13,814 bases of DNA, from NCBI GenBank assembly GCA_947626485.1, contig CANQSG010000040.1, positions 1 to 13,814 on the forward strand. The letters are read 5' to 3'. The notes below the pieces were generated by a model. It did not search any database, was not told the DNA's origin, and saw only the letters and a program-made list of their open reading frames with translations. Positions within the stretch are counted from its first letter, which is position 1; each line of letters opens with the position of its first letter. Of the stretch, positions 5,988 to 12,909 are shown piece by piece. Source of the DNA: an uncultured Clostridia bacterium (lineage in GTDB: Bacteria > Bacillota > Clostridia > Oscillospirales > Acutalibacteraceae). The translations under genes and the position numbers were made by a program.

Positions 5988-6589
5988 GATGCGGATTCCT
6001 CTCTGAAAAAGGCGTTGAGATTTTGCGCAAAGGCGCGCAGCGCCCTGCCCCGGTGGCTGACGGCGTCCTTTTGCGCGGGGGTCAAGGTCGCGAAGCAGCC
6101 GGCTTTGGACAGGAACAGCGGGTCGTAGCCGAAGCCGCCGTCGCCCTGCGGCGCAAAGGCGATCTCGCCCTCGCAGACCCCCTCGGCGGATACGGTTTTG
6201 CCGTCGGGAAAGACGCAGACGACCGTGCAGACGAAACGCGCCGTGCGGTCGGGTCGGTCGACGTCGCGCAGGCAGGAAAGCAGCTTCGCGTTGTTTGCGG
6301 CGCTGTCGGTCGGCTCCCCGGCGAAGCGGGCGGAATAGACGCCGGGCGCGCCGTTGAGCGCGTCGACGCAGAGCCCCGAATCGTCGGCAATGGCGGGCAG
6401 GCCGGAGGCAAGCATCGCGGACTGGGCCTTCAAAAACGCGTTTTGCGCGAAGGTCGTGCCCGTTTCTTCGACCTCGGGCAGCGGGTGCGGCAGGTCGTCC
6501 TCGCAGCAGAGCGTCACGCCGAGCGGGGCGAGAATGCGCGCCATTTCATCGAGCTTGTGGCGGTTTTTGGTCGCGAGCAGGAAGGTCAT
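5981..6589 (-). CDS. rdgB: XTP/dITP (non-canonical purine NTP) pyrophosphatase, RdgB/HAM1 family
   Basis: A 202-residue house-cleaning enzyme that hydrolyses dITP, ITP and XTP to the monophosphate and pyrophosphate. Family motifs appear in order: ATKNRHKLDE (residues 6-15, the (S/T)xNxxK phosphate site), ADDSGL (68-73, metal/general base), PGVYSARFAG (82-91), GGFGYDPLF (151-159) and SHRGRAL (178-184). Length is typical. The ATG at 6589 shares an ATGA with the ftsY stop and has GGGGAGG seven bases upstream. Its place after ftsY differs from B. subtilis, where ffh follows. Confidence 0.97.
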   Translation of the reverse strand: MTFLLATKNRHKLDEMARILAPLGVTLCCEDDLPHPLPEVEETGTTFAQNAFLKAQSAMLASGLPAIADDSGLCVDALNGAPGVYSARFAGEPTDSAANNAKLLSCLRDVDRPDRTARFVCTVVCVFPDGKTVSAEGVCEGEIAFAPQGDGGFGYDPLFLSKAGCFATLTPAQKDAVSHRGRALRAFAQNLNAFFREESASC

Positions 6590-7515
6590 GCGTCGACCTC
6601 CCCTGCCCCGTCGCCGAAGAGGCCGTCGGCAAAGGCGGCGGCGTCGAACGGCATCAGGTCGTCCATCCCCTCGCCGACGCCGACGTATTTGACCGGGATG
6701 CCGAGGGTGTGCTGAATCGCCAGCACGACGCCGCCCTTCGCCGTCCCGTCGAGCTTTGTCAAAATGATGCCGGTGATCGCGGCGGCGTTTTGGAATTCGC
6801 GCGCCTGATTGACGGCGTTCTGCCCGGTGGTCGCGTCGAGCACCAGCAGGGTCTCAAAAGACGCGTCGGGCAGCTCGCGGCGGATCACGCGGTTCATCTT
6901 CGCCAGCTCGTCCATCAGGTTTTTCTTGTTGTGGAGCCTGCCGGCGGTGTCGCAGAGGATGACGTCGGCACGGTGCGCCTTGGCGGAGGCGATCGTGTCG
7001 AAGACGACCGAGGCGGGGTCGGTGCCTTCGACGCTCTTCACCATCGGCACCCCCGCGCGCTGCGCCCAGACGCCGAGCTGGTCGATCGCGGCGGCGCGGA
7101 AGGTGTCGGCGGCGCCGAGCACGACGCTCTTGCCCTCGGCCTTTAAATTGGCGGCGAGCTTGCCGATCGTCGTCGTTTTGCCGACGCCGTTGACCCCGAT
7201 AACGAGCACCATCGCGGGGGTTTGCTCAAGGTGCAGCGTCCCGTCGCCGGTCAGCAGCTCGGCGACGGCGTCGCGCAGCATGGCGCGAATTTGCGCGGGG
7301 TCGGTGACGCCCTCGGCCTTGACGCGGGCGCGCAGCCCGTCGCAGAGGTAGGACGCGGTTTCCATGCCGACGTCGCTCATGACGAGGATTTCCTCAAGCT
7401 CCTCAAAGAGCGATTCGTCGATGCGCGTGAAGCCGGAGAGCATGGCGTTGACCGTGCCGGCGAGGCTGTCGCGCGTTTTTTTCAGGCCGTTTCGAATTTT
7501 ATCCAACCATCCCAT
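6586..7515 (-). CDS. ftsY: Signal recognition particle receptor FtsY
   Basis: A 309-residue SRP GTPase that receives ribosome-nascent chain-SRP complexes at the membrane. It has the helical N domain (about 1-95), then the NG GTPase domain with G1 GVNGVGKTTT (107-116), DTFRAAA and QL (137-147), G3 DTAGR (189-193), G4 TKLDGTAKGG (253-262) and the closing GVGEGMDDL. The long acidic A domain of enteric FtsY is absent, as usual in Firmicutes; the basic amphipathic N-terminus (GWLDKIRNGLKKTR) is the likely membrane contact. The ATG at 7515 is five bases after the smc stop. A GGAGG lies about 13 bases upstream inside the last smc codons, rather far, so coupling to smc is likely. The smc-ftsY pairing is conserved. 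Confidence 0.98.
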   Translation of the reverse strand: MGWLDKIRNGLKKTRDSLAGTVNAMLSGFTRIDESLFEELEEILVMSDVGMETASYLCDGLRARVKAEGVTDPAQIRAMLRDAVAELLTGDGTLHLEQTPAMVLVIGVNGVGKTTTIGKLAANLKAEGKSVVLGAADTFRAAAIDQLGVWAQRAGVPMVKSVEGTDPASVVFDTIASAKAHRADVILCDTAGRLHNKKNLMDELAKMNRVIRRELPDASFETLLVLDATTGQNAVNQAREFQNAAAITGIILTKLDGTAKGGVVLAIQHTLGIPVKYVGVGEGMDDLMPFDAAAFADGLFGDGAGEVDA

Positions 7516-7520
7516 GGGTG

Positions 7521-10500
7521 TTATCTTGCCTCCAGTTGCAGTTTTCGCTCGAGCTCGGCGACGTTGAGCTCCAGCAGCTTGGTGACGCCCTTTTCCTGCA
7601 TCGTCACGCCGTAAAGCATATCGGCGGCCTCCATCGTGCCGCGGCGGTGGGTGATGCAGATAAATTGCGTCGAAAAGTCGGAGCGGCGCATGTATTCCGC
7701 GACCCGCTCGACGTTGATGTCGTCCAGCGCGGTGTCGACCTCGTCGAGGAAACAGAAGGGCGGCGCGTTGATGCGCATGATCGAGAAGTAGATCGCCAGC
7801 GCGATGAGCGCCTTTTCCCCGCCCGAAAGCCCGTCGAGGCTCGGGACGTTTTTGCCCGGCAGGCGGGCGTGAATGTCGATGCCGCTCTCTAACACCCGGT
7901 CGGGCTCGGTCAGCACCAGCTCCGCCGTGCCGCCGCCGAAGAGCTCGGAAAAGGTCTTTGTAAAGCTCGCGTTGATCTTCGCGAAGCCGTCTAAGAACAG
8001 GGTCTGCATCTGCCCGGTCAGCTGGCTGATGAGGCGGTGCAGCTCGGTGCGGGAATGCTCGACGTCGGCGATCTGCGCCGAGAGGAAGGTGTAGCGCTCG
8101 TTGACGACCTTGTATTCCTCGATCGCCGCGACGTTCACGTTGCCGAGCCCCCGAATTTTGCCGCGAATCTCCTGCAATTCCTTCTTCGCGGCGGGGATGT
8201 CGGTCAGGACAATGCCCATCGCCTCGGCCTCGCTGCGGGTCAGCTGGTATTCATCGTAAAGCTGGCTGATGACGGCGTCGTGGTCACGCTGCATCTGCTC
8301 CATGCGCTCGCTAAGCCGCGCGAGCTCCCCGCCGACCGTTTCGCGCCGGGCGGTCGTCTCGCGTTCCTGCGCGCGCAGGGCGGAGCCCTGCTGCTCGGTC
8401 TCGTTGCGCGCGGCTTGCAGGCGGGCGACGTCGGCGGTCGCCTCGGCGCTCTGCTTTCGCAGGGCGGCGACCGAAGCGCGCTGGGTCTCGATCTCGGCGC
8501 GGGTGGCGGCGTCCTTTTCGCCGTAGGCCTCGATCTCGGCCTGCAACGCGGTCGTCCGCTCGGCGCGGTTGCCGATGGCGGCGCGCAGCGTATCCGCCGC
8601 CGAAAGGATGGATTCGACGTCCTTTTGCAGCTCGACGGCTTGCAGCTTTTGCGCCGTCAGGGTGTCGGAAAGGGCTTCGCGCCGGGCGGCGAGATCGTCC
8701 CGCCCGCCCGACATTTCGTCGATGGCGCGCTGCACGGCGTCCTTTTCGCCGTCGAGCGCGGCGATCTTCGCCAGCGCGGCGTCCGCCTGCGTTTTCAGCT
8801 GTTCGATCTTGCCCGCCGCCGAGGTGCTTTCCTCCCGCAGGTCGGCAAGCGTCTTCTGTGCGGCGCCGAGCAGCTCGGTCAGGCGTTTTTCCTCGCCGAG
8901 GGCGCGAATCTTATCCTCCGCCGCCGTCGTCTGTTCGGCGCGCAGGGCGAGCAGGTCGGCCTCGACCGCCGCCTCTGCCGCCTTTGCCTCGTTCAGGGCG
9001 GCGTTTGCCTCTTCGCGCTGTTCCTTTAATTTTTCGACCTCGGCGCGCAGCCGCTTGACCTCCCCGCCGCGGCTGAGCAGCCCGGCGTTTTTCGCGAGGG
9101 AGCCGCCGGTCAGCGAGCCGCCGGCGTTGACGACCTGGCCGTCGAGGGTGACGACCTTAAAGCGGTATTGATACCGCTTCGTCATGGCGACGGCGGCGTC
9201 GATCTCCTCGGCGACGACCGTCGTCCCGAGCAGATAGCGGATAATTTCGCGGTATTTGGGGTCGCATTCGACGAGATCTGCCGCGACGCCGACGTACCCG
9301 TCGCAGTCCGTCGGCGCGCCTTCGCGCAGGGCACGCCCCTTCATCGAGCGGATCGGCAGGAAGGTCGCCCGCCCCTGATTGGCGGATTTCAGATACCCGA
9401 TGGCGCGTTTCGCGTCGGTCTCGGATTCGACGATGATGTTCTGCATGGCGGCGCCCAAAGCGGTTTCGATCGCGACGGTGTGCTTCGGCTCGACCTGGAT
9501 TAGACGCGAAACGGGGCCGCAGACGCCGCGCAGGGCGCCGTCGTTCGCCTTTTGCAGCACCGCCTTGACCGAAAACGGGAAGCCCTCCATGTTCTTTTCG
9601 AGGTCTTCGAGGGTCTGGGCGCGGTGGGATTTCGATTCGATCTCAAGCCCTAACCGGTCGAAGCGTTCTTTCAGCTCCTGCGCCTTGGCGCGGCGGCTCT
9701 CGAGCCGCATTTCATAGCCTTTTCCGGCGTTCTCGCAGGAAGTCAGCCGCTCCTCGAGGTCGGCGCGCATGGCCTGCGTCTCGCGCAATTCCGCGGCGAG
9801 GGTCTCGGCCTCTTTTGTATGCTGCTCGATGAGCGCGGCGACGGTGCCGCGACGGGCTTCGATCTCGCCGATGGTCGACTGCGCCGTCACCATCTGCACC
9901 CGCGCGTCGGCGCTTCCTGCCGACAGCAGGTTGAGGCGGCGCACCTGCTCCTCGATTTGGCGGGAGATGTGCTCGCTGTCCGAAAGCAGGCCGGTCAGGG
10001 CGGCTTCGGTCTCGGAAATCTTGGCGGCGAGGGCTTCCCCGTCGGCGCGGCGGGCGTCGGCCTCGGCGAGTTTTTCCTCGATCTGCGCCTGCGCCGTCAC
10101 GTCGGAGCCCGCCAGCTGCTCGATCTCCTGCCGCAGGCGGTCGGCGGCTTCGCCGTTGTGCAGCAGGGTGTTTTCGAGGACGGCGATCTGCCCTTCCGCC
10201 TTGGTGGCGGATTCCTCGAGCTCGGCGGCGGCAGCGCGCTGCGCTTCGATGCGGGTGGTGTAATCGGCAAAGCGGGCGGAATTTTCCTCGATCTGCTTTT
10301 CAAAATCGGCGAGGCTGCTCTCGATCTCGCCGTACTGCGCCTGGCAGGCGGCGATTTTGCTCTCCTGCGCGCGCAGCGTCTCCTTCGCGCCTTGCAGGGT
10401 GTCGAGCCAGAGCCCGATCTCGAGCTCCCGCTTGCGGTCGGATAATTCTAAAAACTGCTCGGCCTTGCGGCTTTGCTCTTTGAGCGGGCCGACGCGGCCT

Positions 10501-11096
10501 TCGAGCTCCTGCAAAATGTCGTTGAGCCGCACGAGATTTTCCTCGGCGGCTTCCAGCTTGCGCTCGGCCTCCTGCTTGCGGTAGCGATAGCGCGAAATAC
10601 CGGCGGCTTCTTCGAAAATATCGCGGCGCTCCTGCGATTTCGACCCGATGATCGTGTCGATCTTGCCCTGCCCGATCATCGAATAGCCGTCCCGCCCGAG
10701 GCCGGTGTCCATAAAGAGCTCGTGGACGTCTTTGAGCCGCACCGAAACGCGGTTGATCTGGTATTCGCTCTCGTGCGAGCGGTAATACCGGCGGGTCACG
10801 GCGACGGTGTCCCCGTCGAATTGCAGCTGGCGGTCGGTGTTGTCGATGACGAGCGTCACCTCGCAATACCCGTGCGGGCGGCGCGAAGCGGTGCCGCCGA
10901 AGATCACGTCCTCCATCGACTGGCCGCGCAGGCTTTTGGTCGACTGCTCGCCGAGCACCCAACGGACGGCGTCGGAAATGTTGCTTTTTCCGCTGCCGTT
11001 CGGGCCGACGATGGCGGTGATGCCCCGGCCGAATTTCAGTACGGTTTTATCGGCAAAGGATTTGAAGCCTTGAATTTCTATGGATCGCAGTAACAA
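7521..11096 (-). CDS. smc: Chromosome segregation/condensation ATPase Smc
   Basis: A 1191-residue SMC protein, close to the 1186 of B. subtilis. The N-terminal head has LLRSIEIQGFKSFADK and Walker A GPNGSGKS (31-38), then the IGQGKID segment. Two long Ala/Glu/Arg-rich antiparallel coiled coils flank a hinge at about residues 505-670 (FPFSVKAVLQ to GGSLTGG). The C-terminal head has the signature LSGGEKALIALAI (near 1085) and Walker B FCFLDEVDTALDD (near 1110). As a dimer with ScpA and ScpB (not in the window) it organises newly replicated origins. The start is a TTG at 11096-11094, with AAAGGA nine bases upstream and the correct family N-terminus. It follows rnc by 39 bases. No frameshift or truncation is visible. 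Confidence 0.98.
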   Translation of the reverse strand: MLLRSIEIQGFKSFADKTVLKFGRGITAIVGPNGSGKSNISDAVRWVLGEQSTKSLRGQSMEDVIFGGTASRRPHGYCEVTLVIDNTDRQLQFDGDTVAVTRRYYRSHESEYQINRVSVRLKDVHELFMDTGLGRDGYSMIGQGKIDTIIGSKSQERRDIFEEAAGISRYRYRKQEAERKLEAAEENLVRLNDILQELEGRVGPLKEQSRKAEQFLELSDRKRELEIGLWLDTLQGAKETLRAQESKIAACQAQYGEIESSLADFEKQIEENSARFADYTTRIEAQRAAAAELEESATKAEGQIAVLENTLLHNGEAADRLRQEIEQLAGSDVTAQAQIEEKLAEADARRADGEALAAKISETEAALTGLLSDSEHISRQIEEQVRRLNLLSAGSADARVQMVTAQSTIGEIEARRGTVAALIEQHTKEAETLAAELRETQAMRADLEERLTSCENAGKGYEMRLESRRAKAQELKERFDRLGLEIESKSHRAQTLEDLEKNMEGFPFSVKAVLQKANDGALRGVCGPVSRLIQVEPKHTVAIETALGAAMQNIIVESETDAKRAIGYLKSANQGRATFLPIRSMKGRALREGAPTDCDGYVGVAADLVECDPKYREIIRYLLGTTVVAEEIDAAVAMTKRYQYRFKVVTLDGQVVNAGGSLTGGSLAKNAGLLSRGGEVKRLRAEVEKLKEQREEANAALNEAKAAEAAVEADLLALRAEQTTAAEDKIRALGEEKRLTELLGAAQKTLADLREESTSAAGKIEQLKTQADAALAKIAALDGEKDAVQRAIDEMSGGRDDLAARREALSDTLTAQKLQAVELQKDVESILSAADTLRAAIGNRAERTTALQAEIEAYGEKDAATRAEIETQRASVAALRKQSAEATADVARLQAARNETEQQGSALRAQERETTARRETVGGELARLSERMEQMQRDHDAVISQLYDEYQLTRSEAEAMGIVLTDIPAAKKELQEIRGKIRGLGNVNVAAIEEYKVVNERYTFLSAQIADVEHSRTELHRLISQLTGQMQTLFLDGFAKINASFTKTFSELFGGGTAELVLTEPDRVLESGIDIHARLPGKNVPSLDGLSGGEKALIALAIYFSIMRINAPPFCFLDEVDTALDDINVERVAEYMRRSDFSTQFICITHRRGTMEAADMLYGVTMQEKGVTKLLELNVAELERKLQLEAR

Positions 11097-11135
11097 TGTG
11101 TTCCGTCCTTTGTGTCAAAAATTCGTTCCGGCGGT

Positions 11136-11825
11136 TCAGACCTCGATGCCCATGAGTGCAAGCGCCTGTTTCGCGGCGCTCTGCTCCGCCTGTTTTTTGC
11201 TGCGGCCGACGCCGACGCCGATCACGTTGGAGTTGAGGTGCACCTCCATCGTGAAATTCTTCTGGTGGTCGGGGCCGCTTTCGTCCGTGAGGATGTATTC
11301 CAGCCGTTCCTCGGGGTTGCGCTGGATGACCTCCTGCAAAACGGTCTTGTAATCCTTAAACAATTCGTCGTCGTCGACGTGCTGCAGCTCGGGCAGGACA
11401 AAGCGCAGGACGTGCTTTTTCGCGACCTCGTAGCCGCCGTCGAGATAGAGGGCGGCGAGCACCGCCTCGAACGCGTCGGCGAGGATCGAGGAGCGCTCGC
11501 GGCCGCCGTTTTGCTGTTCGCCCTTGCCGAGCAGCAGGAAATCCCCGAGCCGCAGCTCCTTCGAATAGCCGCAGAGCGCCTTTTCGCAGACGAGGGAGGC
11601 GCGCATTTTGGTGAGCTCCCCCTCGGGCAGGTCGGGATATTGCTGAAAGAGGTAGGACGAGACGACGAGGGAGAGCACCGAGTCGCCCAAAAATTCGAGC
11701 CGCTCGTTGCATTCCGCCGCGCCGTGTCCCCGCATTTCGTTGGCGTAGGACGAGTGGGTCAGCGCCATGCGCAGCAGACCCTCGTCCCGGAAGCGATAGC
11801 GCAGAATTTCCTGCAAATCCTTCAT
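11136..11825 (-). CDS. rnc: Ribonuclease III
   Basis: A 229-residue double-strand-specific endoribonuclease that processes rRNA precursors and structured mRNAs. The catalytic domain carries NERLEFLGDSVL (40-51) with E41, E44 and D48, and ADAFEAVLAALYLDGG (116-131) with D117 and E120, the Mg2+ ligands. A dsRNA-binding domain follows from about 156 (DYKTVLQEVIQRN) to the end, including GVGVGRSKKQAEQSAAKQAL. Length and motif spacing are normal. The ATG at 11825 overlaps the plsX stop (ATGA) and has GAGG seven bases upstream. In many Firmicutes acpP stands between plsX and rnc; here they touch. Confidence 0.98.
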   Translation of the reverse strand: MKDLQEILRYRFRDEGLLRMALTHSSYANEMRGHGAAECNERLEFLGDSVLSLVVSSYLFQQYPDLPEGELTKMRASLVCEKALCGYSKELRLGDFLLLGKGEQQNGGRERSSILADAFEAVLAALYLDGGYEVAKKHVLRFVLPELQHVDDDELFKDYKTVLQEVIQRNPEERLEYILTDESGPDHQKNFTMEVHLNSNVIGVGVGRSKKQAEQSAAKQALALMGIEV

Positions 11826-12838
11826 TTCGCCGCCTCGTCTTCCTGCGCGGCGGACGTTTGCAGGTGGGCGGAAATGCGCCCGATGACATCCCGCTCGGTG
11901 AAGCGGATCGCCTGCCGGATCGCGTTCTGTATCGCGCGGGCGTCAGAGTTGCCGTGCGCCTTGATGACCGGCTTCGCGGTGCCGAGCAGCGGCGCGCCGC
12001 CGACCTCGCCCGCGTCGCCCTTTTTGCGCAGCTCGCGCAGGCCGTCTTTCACAAGCAGATACGCCATTTTCGAAGAAAAATTCTTTAAGAAAATTTCCTT
12101 TAACATGCCGAACATCGTCGAGGTGACGCCCTCGATGAGCTTTAAGGAAATGTTGCCGGTGTAGCCGTCGGTGATCACGGCGTCGCAGCCGCCGGTCGGC
12201 AGCTCGCGGGATTCGATGTTGCCGACGAAGCGGATCGGCGCGCGCTCGAGCAGGCGGTAGGCCTCCTGCTGCAGCGGGGTGCCCTTGCTCTCCTCGACGC
12301 CGATGTTTAAGAGACCGACGGAAGGATTCTCCCGCCCCTCGACCTGCTCGAGGTAGACCGACGCCATCACGCCGAACTGGGCGAGCATTTCGGGGCGGCA
12401 TTCCGCGTTGGCGCCGACGTCCATCAGCAGATAGCTGCCGTGCGGCGCGGGGATCATGCTGGCGAGCGCCGGGCGCTTGACGCCCCGGATGCGCTTGACG
12501 ATCAGGGTGCCGCCGACGACGACGGCGCCGGTGCTGCCCGCCGAGACGAAGGCGTCCGCCTTGCCGTCCGCGAGCAGGTCAAACGCGACGCCCATCGAGC
12601 TGCCGCGCTTGGATTTGACGACCGAGGTCGGGTCGTCGTGCATCGAGAGCACCTCGGGCGCGTGGACGATCTCGATGCCGTCGAGCGGGATCTGCTGTTC
12701 GGCGGCGACCGAGCGAATGGTCTGCTCGTCGCCGGTCAGCAGAATTTCGACGCCGTATTCCCTGACGGCGCCGGCGGCGCCTTTGATGATCTCAAGCGGC
12801 GCGTTGTCACCGCCAAATGCATCCACAACGATTTTCAT
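11822..12838 (-). CDS. plsX: Phosphate acyltransferase PlsX
   Basis: A 338-residue enzyme that converts acyl-ACP and phosphate to acyl-phosphate, the donor for PlsY, so beginning phospholipid synthesis as a peripheral membrane protein. The N-terminus MKIVVDAFGGDNAP is the family signature (usually DAMGGD; here Phe replaces Met). Further family segments are DPTSVVKSKRGSSM, SAGSTGAVVVGGTL, LLMDVGANAECRPEML, GLLNIGVEESKG and the ITDGYTGNISLKLIEG loop. The ATG at 12838 was chosen over an upstream in-frame start at 13162 because AAGGAGGA lies six bases before it and the upstream part lies inside trmFO with no family match. It shares an ATGA with rnc. No acpP or fab genes adjoin it. Confidence 0.97.
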   Translation of the reverse strand: MKIVVDAFGGDNAPLEIIKGAAGAVREYGVEILLTGDEQTIRSVAAEQQIPLDGIEIVHAPEVLSMHDDPTSVVKSKRGSSMGVAFDLLADGKADAFVSAGSTGAVVVGGTLIVKRIRGVKRPALASMIPAPHGSYLLMDVGANAECRPEMLAQFGVMASVYLEQVEGRENPSVGLLNIGVEESKGTPLQQEAYRLLERAPIRFVGNIESRELPTGGCDAVITDGYTGNISLKLIEGVTSTMFGMLKEIFLKNFSSKMAYLLVKDGLRELRKKGDAGEVGGAPLLGTAKPVIKAHGNSDARAIQNAIRQAIRFTERDVIGRISAHLQTSAAQEDEAAK

Positions 12839-12844
12839 GCGGAA

Positions 12845-12852
12845 TCCTCCTT
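12845..12852 (-). promoter_or_regulatory. Strong ribosome binding site of plsX
   Basis: AAGGAGGA, complementary to the 16S rRNA 3' end, six bases before the plsX ATG. It fixes the start at 12838. An A/T-rich six-pair hairpin (TTTTTC/GAAAAA) can form immediately upstream and borders, but does not cover, the GGAGG core. Confidence 0.85.
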
Positions 12853-12879
12853 TTTTCTCGGGAAAAATCTCTGTTTGAT

Positions 12880-12894
12880 GCCGCAAAACGCGGC
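12880..12894. other. Short hairpin in the trmFO-plsX gap
   Basis: GCCGC and GCGGC form a five-pair stem around a five-base loop in the middle of the 71-base gap after trmFO. No T-run follows it on the minus strand (ATCAAACAG comes next), so it is not a convincing terminator. I see no promoter in this gap either, so plsX may be read through from trmFO or from a promoter inside it. Confidence 0.3.
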
Positions 12895-12909
12895 GGGTGT
12901 GCAAAAAAT

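Noticed and set aside
11090..11118. TTGACA on the minus strand just upstream of smc (11118-11113), suggesting an smc promoter.
   Set aside because: At 17 bases spacing the -10 would be TGTTAC, missing the key second A and last T, and the start of transcription would fall inside smc beyond its start codon.
12066..12104. AT-rich patch in plsX encoding MLKEIFLKNFSSKM, which looked like another embedded promoter.
   Set aside because: No TATAAT-like and TTGACA-like pair at 16-18 bases could be found; the composition follows from Lys, Phe, Ile and Asn codons.
12880..12894. Hairpin after trmFO as a transcription terminator.
   Set aside because: Only five base pairs and no following T-run on the minus strand; listed only as a weak structure.
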